Of a stretch of DNA of 64,000 nucleotides, positions 9,563 to 19,598 are shown in pieces. Made by a program: the position numbers and the translations under genes. The stretch spans positions 809,665 through 873,664 of the forward strand of contig JAHWDD010000003.1 of assembly GCA_023897205.1 (NCBI GenBank), read 5' to 3'. This stretch comes from Exophiala sp. HKRS030 (taxonomy: Eukaryota; Ascomycota; Eurotiomycetes; Chaetothyriales; Herpotrichiellaceae). Position 1 is the stretch's first letter. The number at the start of each line of letters is the position of its first letter. The notes beneath the pieces were generated by a model. The model made no database searches. It was not told the DNA's origin and was given only the letters and a program-made list of their open reading frames with translations.

Positions 9563-10231
9563 ACGACACGACCCGCTACTGTTGTCAAGAAGGATAACAG
9601 GGGAAAGAATTTAAGAAAACCCAGTAGAGAAAAAAAAACACCCCCCAGACGACACAGACACACATACAGACATGCAACGTCGGAGCACCACAAAGCCGAA
9701 TGACGAAAACGACAAGGGCGTTGAAAGGAACAAACAGGAGAGCATTGGAATTTGGGTTTGGACATTGGGATGTTGAAACGGTTGGAAAACAGGCATACAA
9801 GGTTGACCACCCAGGTAGGTTACCTACACCTCAGGTAGATCAAAGGGGGCGGGCCGTTCTTTCCATTCGCACAAAACGAGACCTTTTGGAAAGGGGAAGA
9901 AACGACCAGATATATAATTTATAGATAGAAATCTAGAAGATTGTTTCAGCCAAACAAAAATCCATGTTACAAGAATACAATGGGAATGACGAAAGTGGCA
10001 TGGCGAGAGACACCATCTACCACCTTCTACGACGCGAGTAAATTCACCCATGAAAACTATTCGTACAGAGATCATCGTTGTCACGAATCTCATCTTCACA
10101 TCCTAGCCAAAGGAAGAAAAAACCATGATTCGTCGATCTAAACTACCTCATGCTTGTATTATACCCTCGCCTCCAGGCGGGTACCCGGAACAGAAAAGAG
10201 ATAGACATTCAAGCCCGAAGCCAGCACTCTT
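9563..10231. other. Convergent intergenic region, no gene
   Basis: The 3' ends of the histidine-phosphatase gene (plus) and the HECT gene (minus) face each other here. An ACCTAC/GTAGGT-rich patch lies at about 9812-9839. Open frames in the region show no coding features. Confidence 0.6.
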
Positions 10232-13200
10232 TTACAGCGTACCAAACCCCACACTGTTCTCTATCGCTTTGCTCAACTTGTCTCTCAAAATCTCTTTGGA
10301 GCTGTACATAGGCAACAAGAGCCGTCCATAACAGGTGCTGCTACTGGGTAGTCGACTGTCCTCGTCGTCTCCGTTGCGCTGAATAACAAATTGTACGCTG
10401 CGTAGACCGTTGACAGGCACGCGGTCACTGGCGGTGACGAACTCGAGGAGTTGTTTGTGTTGCTCGGGGCTGAAGTCTCGCACCACGTGCCAAAAGCCTC
10501 GGATGTATTCGGATTCCCGCTCATATCCTTCGTACGTGACCGTGTCTTCGAGCTCGTTGATGTCAATCTGGGGGTGTCCCTCCACCACAGTCTTGAGAGC
10601 TTCGGCCGTGAATATCGAGAGTGCCGTGCGATCAAGGCAGGTGAAGAACCCCCTGGCAAAGGCCTCGTATTGGGGTTGCACGGATTTATGGGTGAGCCAC
10701 AAAATGTAGTCCTTGACGTATTGCTCCCGATTGGCGTTGGTGACCAGGGCAGCTTCTTCTAATAGATCGCTGTTGATGCTCTGAGGCGTCGAAATGCCTT
10801 TGATATCAATCGACGACTTCCTGCGCACCGGTGTAATCGTTGGTTGCAAGTCTGGAGATGGCTGGCTCGGTGGTGTTAATGACGGTTCCAGTGGTAGTTC
10901 AAAGGAAGTGGACTTTGCCTTCTCCTTGCCCTTTCTGTTGGGGCGTGACTTCAGTTGAGGCCACGGATCCTCACGGCCGATTTTGAGCATGTCAACTGTC
11001 ACAGTGCTGCCACAAAGTCCGTAGCTGAACTCGTAAGTCCTGGCAATCACGTCGCCGACATCACCGTCCGACCATTCCAGTAGAGTCTTGAGCCCTCTGG
11101 TCAATTCTGGCCAACCATCAGCAATGTGATCAAGCTTTTTCACCTTCAGACCAAGAAGCTTGCGATATAGTGCCACCGGAAACGTCACTGGCAGCGTAAT
11201 GCCATTGTAGATCGCTAAGGACATTAAGATTCCGAGGGCCTCAAAGCGGTAGAGAGGTTCGAACGATCCAGGCTGGAACCATGCTGTCCTTGTCGAACCA
11301 TCGATAGTAAACATGCCGTAATTCGGGTCGAACGCCTCCGCAAAGACAAGGCGAAAGAATTCTTGTTGCACGCCACCGTAGTCGACGCCGTCTTCGCCCT
11401 CGTCCTTGCCCACACGGACCCGAAGGGGACGCATGATCTCCACCCGTTGCCGACGCCATATCTGATTGATTGCATCGTTCAACAGATTGTCTCTCCGGAC
11501 CGTGAGTACGAAATAACGAGCCATATGTGGTCGTAGTTGAGCTAGAATCTCCTTGTGACCGTAGACAGGGATTTTTGGAGCCCACAAATACTGCCTTGCA
11601 TCGCCATAGACCAGGGTAGCACTTTCGTAGGACTTTTTCATCATGTCGAGGTTGAGAGCTCTGAAGTACCTAACCAAGGTGGCGGGCTCAAAGAGGAACG
11701 AAAAGGACAGCAGATGCATTTTTCGAGTATCTGCGCGAAAGGCTAGCCATTCACGAGGCATCGCCGCTTCGTCAAACACGTCGGCGATGAATGGCATATG
11801 GAAAAGCTCCGAGTTCAAATTCAGCTGCTTTCTTTCGTGGTATAGGCCAGCCAACAATTCCAGAGTGCCACCAACTGAACCGTTTCGTTGCACGATAGGT
11901 TTCCGATCCCAAGCTTTCAGCAATACTGTCCTCAAAAGCTCGATGACGCTGGTCCCGATCCGGCTTGATCTTTGATCCGGAGACTTCCATGCTCTCAAGG
12001 TGTCTTTGTCGAAGCGCTGGACCAGTAAAGTGACCATGCTCTTCTTCTTTTTCTCCTTAAGACCAGCTCGGGCTGGGTCTTGAATAGTTGCAGACGATTT
12101 GTCTGCAAGAAGCCGATGACTGATGATGTCGGTGATTGCATAGAGAAGCCGAAGCACGGACCAATCGTCGAGGACATCGAGAGAGTGAATCATTAAATTC
12201 ATATACTGTCGGGAGAAATGTAGGATCTTCCCATTGTGATCGCGTTCGAGGGGCTCCCATCGTGAATGGGCGCGACCACTATTACGTATGGTCGCGAGAC
12301 GACCAAAAGGTGCTTGGCGGCCCCAAAAAGGCCCGTGGAATCCATAAAAGGCCAGCGAGGCAATCGACATCAGTCCTATTAGGCACAGTTCTGCCACATG
12401 ATGATCGCTGAGTGGTAGGAGCGAGTTGTCTTGTTGCTGGAAGATGGCACTTATGTCCATCGCTTCATCTGACAAAACCTCAGATGGGACGAAGGAATGT
12501 CTTCTGCTGTTAGCGCACGCTCTCGTATCGCTTTCGGTGATGGACAGGCTACGCCTGCCAGCCCCCGGTGCGGTCACCCCGCGTGGTAAGCGATATGCAT
12601 GCTGCAAGGCTGTCAGGATACAACCAAGAACCAAATCACGCTGTTCAAATTTTTCCAGGAGGGCGAAACTTAACAATAAGCTGTCAAGGTCTCTTTTAGA
12701 CTGCGTTGCCAATTTCGGTACATCGTCAGGCGTATCGTCCGCTTGAGTATTGATAGAATTATCTGGAGCCTCATGATCTTCAAGGACAACAGGATTCGGG
12801 TGAGATTGTTGAAAGTTTTTGACTGCGCGTATCAAACGATGAGGGTGGCTGAGACAATATGAACAGCTTTGTCGAAAAAAGGGTAGCACACTTTGCTTGT
12901 AAAGGGAAGGGTTTGATATTTCCATGTCGTGGAGCCATGATAGGGTGGGCCAGTCCAGAGTTCGAAGGCTGTACGAGCTCACTCGCAGACAACCTTCGCT
13001 TTCATTGTCTGGCGATATCGTATCATGTGCTTCTTGCTCAATCGGATGACCGGGTCTCGGTAATGTAGACCGGGGATTTGAGCTTTGGAGGTTCCCAGCA
13101 TCTTGCTGTGCACCGTTCGACGCTATTATCTCGCCGCACATCTGTTCATCTTCATCACCCTCGGAGAGATGCGTCTCACTGGCGACGTAGCGTAGGCTTT

Positions 13201-14068
13201 TTGAAGGAAACCAGTCAAGTAGTCGTAAAGGCAAAAGATCGAATAGAGTCTGTGTGAATGAAGCAATGTCCTTCGACCTTACGGGATCAGGCGAGCGATA
13301 GGCTGTCTGAGATTTGGGAATGGCATTATGGTGTGTTTGACGTTCTTGTCCTCCTTCTTCGCCACGCCGACTAGAGTTTTGTGAATTCACCGCATCGACA
13401 ACATCCTGAGAAATTTCCTTTGGCTCTCTGGAGATATCGAGACCTCGCATGGCCTGGCCTGCTTGGACGACCCCGTCGTGATTGGACTTCGCTCGCTCCT
13501 GAGTCGCGCTTTGCGATCTCGGGGAGGAATGCCGTGCGCGCTGCGCTTGGAGTGGACTTTTGGGCGGTACAGAATGTCCATTTTGCACATACGGCGTCTT
13601 GTCTAAGCTGGCACGCCTCCTCTTGGCCACGGCGGGGTCCTCATACCAGGGCACGACGGGTTCATTAGGACAGAGTTCGGCGAGCGGTTCTTTGCCACCT
13701 CTCGAGAAGTCTTCGAGTAGCTGACATGCAAGCGTCCTAGCACTCAAGTCTGTATATTTTCTCAATGGCCCTGTGCTGTTTCTCTTCCTGTAACTCAAGC
13801 AGGTGGGCGTGCTGCAGTTGGTGTTCCTACAGCCATACTGGATCTGATTGGTGAAGCGTCGAAGGAGGAGACGTAATCTTCGATCTCGTTGATGATGAAT
13901 GTTCAGATAGTCTGACCTCGAGTCGGAAATAGGTATGATATCGGGCAAGAGAAAGTCTGGGGCATCGAACCCAAGGTCGGCGGCCTTGACTTTGTATTGT
14001 TTGTCTGGCGCATCTGAGCCGGAATCGTCGAAGGCTGCGCTCCGAGATGCATGCTTCCCATAGTGCAT
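10232..14068 (-). CDS. HECT-type E3 ubiquitin ligase with N-terminal AZUL zinc finger (Hul4/UBE3A-like), 1278 aa
   Basis: An intronless 1278-codon frame. Residues about 65-138 resemble the AZUL zinc finger of UBE3A, with Cys80, Cys85, Cys90, Cys115 and Cys133 and the ending LCPNEP. The middle is partly disordered, then helical. The C-terminal region of about 380 residues is a HECT domain, including DYGGVQQEFFRLVF, GILMSLAIYNG and the C-lobe LPSSSTCYGRLLLPMYSS with catalytic Cys1246. HECT enzymes take ubiquitin from an E2 onto this Cys and pass it to a substrate. A Ser/Pro/Lys-rich insert of roughly 60 residues sits inside the HECT N-lobe, after the GREDPWPQLKSR segment. Size and AZUL+HECT layout suggest the fungal Hul4/UBE3A branch; I am unsure of exact orthology and so give no symbol. 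The ATG at 14068 precedes a conserved-looking N-terminus. Confidence 0.93.
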   Translation of the reverse strand: MHYGKHASRSAAFDDSGSDAPDKQYKVKAADLGFDAPDFLLPDIIPISDSRSDYLNIHHQRDRRLRLLLRRFTNQIQYGCRNTNCSTPTCLSYRKRNSTGPLRKYTDLSARTLACQLLEDFSRGGKEPLAELCPNEPVVPWYEDPAVAKRRRASLDKTPYVQNGHSVPPKSPLQAQRARHSSPRSQSATQERAKSNHDGVVQAGQAMRGLDISREPKEISQDVVDAVNSQNSSRRGEEGGQERQTHHNAIPKSQTAYRSPDPVRSKDIASFTQTLFDLLPLRLLDWFPSKSLRYVASETHLSEGDEDEQMCGEIIASNGAQQDAGNLQSSNPRSTLPRPGHPIEQEAHDTISPDNESEGCLRVSSYSLRTLDWPTLSWLHDMEISNPSLYKQSVLPFFRQSCSYCLSHPHRLIRAVKNFQQSHPNPVVLEDHEAPDNSINTQADDTPDDVPKLATQSKRDLDSLLLSFALLEKFEQRDLVLGCILTALQHAYRLPRGVTAPGAGRRSLSITESDTRACANSRRHSFVPSEVLSDEAMDISAIFQQQDNSLLPLSDHHVAELCLIGLMSIASLAFYGFHGPFWGRQAPFGRLATIRNSGRAHSRWEPLERDHNGKILHFSRQYMNLMIHSLDVLDDWSVLRLLYAITDIISHRLLADKSSATIQDPARAGLKEKKKKSMVTLLVQRFDKDTLRAWKSPDQRSSRIGTSVIELLRTVLLKAWDRKPIVQRNGSVGGTLELLAGLYHERKQLNLNSELFHMPFIADVFDEAAMPREWLAFRADTRKMHLLSFSFLFEPATLVRYFRALNLDMMKKSYESATLVYGDARQYLWAPKIPVYGHKEILAQLRPHMARYFVLTVRRDNLLNDAINQIWRRQRVEIMRPLRVRVGKDEGEDGVDYGGVQQEFFRLVFAEAFDPNYGMFTIDGSTRTAWFQPGSFEPLYRFEALGILMSLAIYNGITLPVTFPVALYRKLLGLKVKKLDHIADGWPELTRGLKTLLEWSDGDVGDVIARTYEFSYGLCGSTVTVDMLKIGREDPWPQLKSRPNRKGKEKAKSTSFELPLEPSLTPPSQPSPDLQPTITPVRRKSSIDIKGISTPQSINSDLLEEAALVTNANREQYVKDYILWLTHKSVQPQYEAFARGFFTCLDRTALSIFTAEALKTVVEGHPQIDINELEDTVTYEGYERESEYIRGFWHVVRDFSPEQHKQLLEFVTASDRVPVNGLRSVQFVIQRNGDDEDSRLPSSSTCYGRLLLPMYSSKEILRDKLSKAIENSVGFGTL

Positions 14069-14923
14069 GACAGCGAGAATTCAACGCTAATGTGTGACGA
14101 GATCGATACCGTAACAAGAATAGAACCTAGAAACGCAATACAGGCAAAAGATGGCAATGCGAGATCGAAGGAGGGTGCGAGTAGAGTCGATGGTCGTTTG
14201 GCGACTGCGGAGGATTATCGCATACATGGCACACAGCCTTGTGACCTCATAAGGCTGCCAGGCTGAGATCTCTCACGCTCAATACTTCACTTCTATACTT
14301 TTCTCTTCCGTGGCTTAGATTGAATTCCAACACTCGTTTGACACTTGTTGCAATCTAGGAGCCACCCGCGCTACCAATATGCACATTCTTGTTACGCAGC
14401 AAGAGGATAATATGCCTAAATTAGCAAATTTTAGACCTGTGGCATGGAGTGATTCTCCTATGGTGTAATTCAAGCTGATTAACTAAGGTAGTTCTGGTCA
14501 CTCTTTTGGCATTCGTGAAAACTCAGTCTTGTTCTGGGCGCTTGAAGACGTTTACAGTATTTTGGAGTTCGATATTAGTCGGTGTAAGATTGACACTCTT
14601 CTATCATCATACATGTAATACAACCCGGATTGCAAATGAAAGTCTCATTCGCCTGGGCCTCCACCAGGATCACAATGCGACAGTATGCATTGCTCTCTGC
14701 CGTTTTGTATTCACATCGACATCACGGCACTTCGTCGGCCAGAGTCGACTCTCGCCACAGAATAAAACCTTTATGTCCATACGCCCGCTATGCACAAAGA
14801 CCCCATTGACCAGAGAAAGGTGAGACTTTGGAGAGTAGAGAAACCGCTAAAGTTGGGTCGTTAGGCGCGTCGAATCCAACGACGGAGATCTTAGATAAAG
14901 TGTGGAGTGGTGACCATCTCAAG
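14069..14923. other. Intergenic, 855 bases, no gene seen
   Basis: Upstream region of the HECT gene and downstream region of TIM17, both minus. I see no supported ORF, RNA gene or repeat. Confidence 0.6.
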
Positions 14924-15498
14924 TCATGCGGCCACACGAGGAGATTCTGAAGGTGGTGTGCCAGGAGGAGGAAGCTGCATCGTGTTAGCTGTACTCATAT
15001 CTCGCTCTGCACCGATGAACTTACATCGAGTCTCGTATTTTCTGCCATTAATCTCTGGATACCAATGCCCACGCCCTCAATGACCGCCAGGAAGATTGCA
15101 CACATGATGGCTCCATTTCGGGCTGCTTTGTAGCCTCCTCTTATCGCAAGAGCACCACCGGTGAAGAAGCCGGCAATGATTGAATTGTAGGGATCCTCCT
15201 TCTTTCTGATGCCTTTTACTGCGCAATCGAATGTGCTGAACAAGCCACCCCATACGCCGAAGTTGCCGCCAGTGACTGGTGCTCGAGCTTTGACGGCGGT
15301 GATCATGCCTATCCGTCGTTCGCCATATGGAGAATTTCTGAAGCCTTTAATACCGTGCCACAATGTTCCTACAAGCTGGTCAGTCAATTGCCGTTGCATT
15401 CATGCGTCGGCTGGCATACCTCCCAGAGCACCCATTGAAAAGGCACCTCCAAAGTCGGACAGCGCTACCCACGGGCATGGATCTCGTGAGTGATCCAT
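14924..15498 (-). CDS. TIM17: Mitochondrial import inner membrane translocase subunit Tim17
   Basis: Three exons, 15420-15498, 15025-15368 and 14924-14974, encode 157 residues. The N-terminus [20 protein letters not shown] and the blocks [37 protein letters not shown] and [16 protein letters not shown] are diagnostic of Tim17. It is the core of the TIM23 presequence translocase in the mitochondrial inner membrane, with four membrane helices and a short N-terminal intermembrane-space segment carrying the acidic Asp residues. The introns (15369-15419, GTATGC...TTGTAG; 14975-15024, GTAAGT...ATGCAG) join frames cleanly. The last splits off a Pro-rich C-terminal tail of 16 residues ([16 protein letters not shown]). 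Without splicing, both the N-terminus and the true tail are lost. A CACGTG box is about 300 bases upstream. Confidence 0.97.
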
Positions 15499-16049
15499 TA
15501 TGATAGAATCTGATTAAGAAGAGGCCCTGATGGACTCTGGAATCGTTTGAGCAATGGTATAAGCACTGCGCACGGTATTTCTTAAGCAGCGACAGAGGTT
15601 GGAGGATCAAGGTTTTTCTTCTACTGTGACGGCAGGAGGATCGGATTGCAGGCTCAAGTCGTTCGGCGCTGCAGGAAGAAACAGCAGCGCTCACATGCAG
15701 TCGTTGCGTGGATCGAGTCTAAGTAAAATAGAATTACGACAAATCGAAGCGAGGATGAATGTTTCTCAGGTCGATCGACGACGAAATTTCGCCGCAGGTC
15801 ACGTGATAAGTCGGACTCCCGGCGCGCCGTCCGCCACGGCTGATACTTGATGAGAATCAATACACGGGGAGGATGGTTTAAAGAGGCCTATGTCCGTGGA
15901 CCATAGAGTTTCGTATCTCATTATATCATGCATCATATACTTGTAATTAAATATGTCCCATATGTACCGTAACGCCATGCTCCAATATGAGAAAGTGTAC
16001 TCATCTAATTCGTTATGAAAGGGGTAACCATGAACTCCAAATTCCACCG
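15499..16049. other. Promoter region of TIM17
   Basis: This 550-base gap contains the start side of TIM17 and the 3' side of the next minus-strand gene. Apart from the CACGTG box I see nothing. Confidence 0.55.
15800..15805. promoter_or_regulatory. CACGTG box upstream of TIM17
   Basis: CACGTG in the context GGTCACGTGATAAG, 302 bases upstream of the TIM17 ATG. TCACGTGA is the classical Cbf1/CDEI-type site. A regulatory role here is inference. Confidence 0.4.
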
Positions 16050-17426
16050 TCACCTCCTCGACGAAGTGTCCGTATCTTTGCTGCTGAATATTCGACGCAA
16101 TGGACTGGGCTTTTTGACTTTGACAAGACTTCTTTCTCGCCTGTCCGATTTGCTTTTCCGCGATTTGGAGCTTTCACTCCCGACCACCGTTCGATCCGGG
16201 TCATCATCAATATGTCGATGTTTCTTCTTCCGCCTTTCATCTCGAGGCTTCTCGCTCTGGCGGTCACGGCTCGGATCCCTGGGCATCGGCAGATGTCCCA
16301 TTGAGCGAGCTGCCAAAGGTGTAATGAATTCGCCCTCAACACTGGTAGCAACACTGGCAGTTTCGGCATCTGCGATACCACGTCGCCAGTGCTCGATCCG
16401 ATCAAGTTCATGGACATCGATCATTTCATCCGCGACCTCCTCCTTGTCACTAACCTTTGCTCGGATCTTTTTGATGATCTTGTAGCCACCGAACATCACA
16501 ATGGTGATGCCCACACCTACGCCTACCGCGATGAGGAATTCGGGGGCAGCGAGCATAGCAAACACGGTTGGGGCACCGGTCTTGAAGGCTGCCAGCGCTC
16601 CTGGGGCCATCTTCGTGGCTAGATTACTGATCTCGGCCAGTGTCAATGCAACGGCTGCCATAGCATCGGGATTCTTCTGGAGATGAGTCACAATTGCTCT
16701 GACACTGTGTTGGGCGCAATTGGCTTCGTCGAGCAAAATCTTGCATTTTGTGACCAGACTGGACATTTCTTGTTTTTGTAGCGTCTGTTCGACCTTGGGG
16801 TCTAACATGAGTGACTCTGGATGAAACTCGCCATACGCCAGGTCCATGTCAATGTGATCATCAACTTCGGAAGTGGAATGTGACCTCACGGGGGGAGGAC
16901 GATGGGAACGAGGATGCTCGAGTGGAAGATCGGTTGTCCGACGTAGAAGCCCATGTCCTTCGGGAGGGTATACAGGAGAAATAGGAGCGGAACGATGTTG
17001 ACCATAGAGCTCCTCGTTGAACTGAGCGAGACCAACCGGGGCGGGATAGGTCTCGACCGGGGCCGCATGCTCAATGGGCGGAAGACCGTTCTCTGCATGG
17101 CCCTTCCGTCTTGTCGATCCCGAGGAGTGATGGTGTTCTCGTACTGATGGCCGACGTCGCTCTGCATCGTGCTCTTTCTTGTGACTATGCTTTCTCCTGG
17201 ACCTGTGGGATGTTTCTGATCTCTCCTCCTCCTCAGCCAAAGTCACCGCCTTTAGAGCCTTTCTCAATTCTCTGTCTTCCCTGGCTCTACGGTCTGCCAC
17301 AATTTCGGCTTTTCGTTCAAGATAGGCTAGTTTCGCCTCTTTGAACACGTTCTTCAATTGTTTTGTCGTACTGACAACTTTGTTCGACTTGTCCACGATC
17401 GCTATGGTCTGGTGGATCGCTGCCAT
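16050..17426 (-). CDS. Unknown protein with one predicted membrane helix, 458 aa
   Basis: An uninterrupted frame of 458 codons. The first 65 residues are a basic helical region (KQLKNVFKEAKLAYLERKAE). Residues about 66-200 are charged and disordered with Arg/Lys/His runs. About 205-285 is an ordered helical domain with many Ala, Leu and Thr (KCKILLDEANCAQHSVRAIV). A single strong hydrophobic segment follows at about 296-316 (FLIAVGVGVGITIVMFGGY) before a basic KIIKKIRAK stop-transfer-like patch. The C-terminal 100 residues are again basic and disordered. No signal peptide is present, so this may be a single-pass membrane or organelle-associated protein. I do not recognise the family. Confidence 0.85.
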   Translation of the reverse strand: MAAIHQTIAIVDKSNKVVSTTKQLKNVFKEAKLAYLERKAEIVADRRAREDRELRKALKAVTLAEEEERSETSHRSRRKHSHKKEHDAERRRPSVREHHHSSGSTRRKGHAENGLPPIEHAAPVETYPAPVGLAQFNEELYGQHRSAPISPVYPPEGHGLLRRTTDLPLEHPRSHRPPPVRSHSTSEVDDHIDMDLAYGEFHPESLMLDPKVEQTLQKQEMSSLVTKCKILLDEANCAQHSVRAIVTHLQKNPDAMAAVALTLAEISNLATKMAPGALAAFKTGAPTVFAMLAAPEFLIAVGVGVGITIVMFGGYKIIKKIRAKVSDKEEVADEMIDVHELDRIEHWRRGIADAETASVATSVEGEFITPLAARSMGHLPMPRDPSRDRQSEKPRDERRKKKHRHIDDDPDRTVVGSESSKSRKSKSDRRERSLVKVKKPSPLRRIFSSKDTDTSSRR

Positions 17427-18210
17427 GGTAGGCTAGGAGTATGAAGGTATTTAGATGGTCTTGTTACTCAGATATTGACAATAGGTCGTCCGTTGGGTAA
17501 TCGATTCTGACTGGATTCAGGCACTCGGAATTGAATTTGGACGAAGTGTGAGTCCTGTTACTCTGTAGAAGTGATTGTTCATTTAGCGTCAGTTGGTGGT
17601 CACCAAAATAGCATGGCTGGTAATGCGGCGGTCAACAAAGACACCATCTTCGATGATAGTCAAAGAAATCATGGAGATATCTCAGTGAGAACTTATTGTT
17701 TCAATGCCCAAGGGCTCGCCAAAGCAGGGCGGCAACAGCCAGGGGCATTGTCTCCAATAGAAAGAGCATTGTTACGAGTTGGGCTGCGTGGTGCCGATTG
17801 AATGGTGAGAGACTTCTCCCGCTGGAGACGTCAACCTCGTGCTCAGCCACGCCTCTTCCAGCCACATGAGGCGCAGCATTTCAACAATCTTTTCAAGATT
17901 AGTGTGGCGCCATAAACTTATCGATCAACAGCATCCAGAGTATCGAGGTTGATCTACAAGTACGCAGACCTTAAACTATGATAGAGCCTGAGTTTTGCGA
18001 AATTGTGAGTTGGTTGATGGTTGATAAATTACGTGGCTCGACTATTTCGGTTCATTCATACAAGCCAGATGCCTATTCGATGAGAATCCTTAGACCGCCA
18101 GAGCCCACGAAACACTAGATACTCATAACATTGCTCCGGAGCATTTGATCCTCTTTGAATCGTGGTGCTCAACAGGGCATGTTAGGTTAGAAGGGCAATC
18201 GAGGATCCTA
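17427..18210. other. Intergenic, about 780 bases, no gene seen
   Basis: This holds the upstream region of the one-TM gene and the downstream side of the small ECM15-like gene. The short plus-strand frame at 17571-17801 has no recognisable feature. Confidence 0.55.
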
Positions 18211-18764
18211 TTATGACTCGCTCGCAAGCAGCTTCTCCACGGCCGCGACCTTGTCTTCCATCGTTTGTGCCTTGTCTGTTCGACTCCCAATGCGAATATC
18301 TGTTTGGATCCGCACGATTCCCTTGTCGTGTAGTATGGTATGAGCCTGGCCAATTAGCCGTGTCACATCGTCCCAAGATCCTTCTGTACAGAAAACAATC
18401 GTTAGCTTATATATTGGAATACCAATATGTCCAGAGTCCTGCTATTGCCGGGCTTGCAGTGAAGTTCACTTCATCTCCAGATAGAATAACGTAGTAGATG
18501 ATGGAGCCTCAACAAACTCCCTGAGCATTTCTTTCCGATGACCCTCGCAACAGACCGTATTTAATGATGTAGGTGAAAGAGATTGTTCTTACCAACAGTA
18601 GTTCCCGCCGAGTGCATAGAATATTTCAAACCGCTTTTCTTCATCAATCGTTGAACATCTGCTATCTGCTCCGACACGGATGCGGTCGGAGTCCCTATAG
18701 GTATCAGACAGAAGTCGGCCGTACATTTGCCTGGAGTTTCAATTTTCGATGTATCCATCGCCAT
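18211..18764 (-). CDS. Small YkoF/MTH1187-family protein (UPF0045, ECM15-like), 114 aa
   Basis: Two exons, 18593-18764 and 18211-18383, encode 114 residues. The first exon gives CTADFCLIPIGTPTASVSEQ and ends at the family motif HSAGTTVEG. The second continues SWDDVTRLIGQAHTILHDKG and then VRIQTDIRIGSRTDK. This is the layout of the small thiamine-binding-fold proteins that include yeast ECM15 and archaeal MTH1187, which form tetramers and whose role is unsettled. The intron is long for this window (18384-18592, 209 bases; donor GTAAGA, acceptor TGTACAG) and is required, because the first exon alone stops shortly after the donor. The Glu of the SAGTTVEG motif is split by the intron, and the junction restores it exactly. 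The start is the ATG at 18764; a TTG two codons upstream is unlikely. Fungal members are of normal length. Confidence 0.9.
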
Positions 18765-19027
18765 GTTCAAGTGGTTTTACGTGTTTCGATTAAGCAAATA
18801 ATTCGAGCAGGTGACACAGCGCTGTGGTGTAAGGCCGGGCCTTTTGTTCTGCTAAGGGGCAGCCTTGGGAATGAGTTCCGCACAGAGCAGACCTCCAATA
18901 AAAGCTTGGCGTGCCGGCACAAAATAAATGTCGACCCATAATAAAAATGGGCTTAGTTAAGTATTCAATAAGCCAGATTTAGGCTTTGAAATCGTCTCAA
19001 AATATTTCATTATTTTACGAGACCTAG
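18765..19027. other. Short gap between the ECM15-like gene and tRNA-Val
   Basis: About 260 AT-rich bases that should contain the small gene's promoter. No other feature is seen. Confidence 0.5.
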
Positions 19028-19116
19028 GATTCATTGGTGTAGTGGTTATCACGCGTCGTTCACATGCAGTGAGCACACATCCGACGAGGTCCTCGGTTCG
19101 ATCCCGAGATGAATCA
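19028..19116 (+). tRNA. tRNA-Val (anticodon CAC) with a 16-base intron
   Basis: The acceptor stem GATTCAT pairs with ATGAATC, with discriminator A at 19116. The D arm is GTG...CAC with the A box TGGTGTAGTGG. The anticodon stem CGTCG (19054-19058) pairs with CGACG (19082-19086). The loop reads TTCACA + C once the intron 19065-19080 (TGCAGTGAGCACACAT) is removed, placing it between positions 37 and 38 as in eukaryotic tRNA introns. The anticodon is CAC (19061-19063), which decodes GTG. The T arm is CTCGG-TTCGATC-CCGAG with the B box GGTTCGATCCC. The mature length is 73 bases before CCA. Confidence 0.95.
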
Positions 19117-19127
19117 ACTCAACTCAC

Positions 19128-19134
19128 TTTTTTT
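19128..19134 (+). terminator. Pol III T-run terminator after tRNA-Val
   Basis: Seven Ts start 12 bases after the tRNA. A second run of six Ts (19163-19168) follows a near copy of the same flank (CAACTCAACTC), so the terminator segment looks duplicated. Confidence 0.8.
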
Positions 19135-19598
19135 GTTTGAGGGATAGGTCAACTCAACTCTCTTTTTTGTTTTGCCAGTATCCTGTAGAACTGCGAAATC
19201 CTTTTTTGCTATTCTGAAGTACTACTTATGATGCTGCATATTGCAGTCATACAGTCCCCAGGGAAAGTATGGTCCTAAGTTATTACAGTACATAGCTATG
19301 GATAACACATGAATAGGTGCTTGGCTCGAAATCCACTCACACCTGCGAAAGAGCATGCCTCTTGTGTCCATATCATGCAATTATTCGTGGACCTGTTGAA
19401 ATTTGATCCAGGAGAAATATTGCAGCCTCACTTGTGATCAGAGATTAGGCATAGCAGCATTGTCAATGCTAATCGTGCTTCACGCCATCGCCATCTCGCA
19501 TCAACATCTGGGCGACATGATGTTCCTAGAACAATCATTTGTATCTGTGACGGTTGGATTTTGGTAAAAGATAGTGTTGTCGTTACGAGTGTTGCCAA
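19135..19598. other. Intergenic, about 460 bases, no gene seen
   Basis: This lies between the tRNA terminator and the stop of the next minus-strand gene. Apart from the second T-run I see nothing. Confidence 0.5.

Noticed and set aside
18384..18592. Thiamine (TPP) riboswitch in the long intron of the ECM15-like gene
   Set aside because: I looked because the family has a thiamine-binding fold. The CTGAGA and other conserved riboswitch cores are absent.
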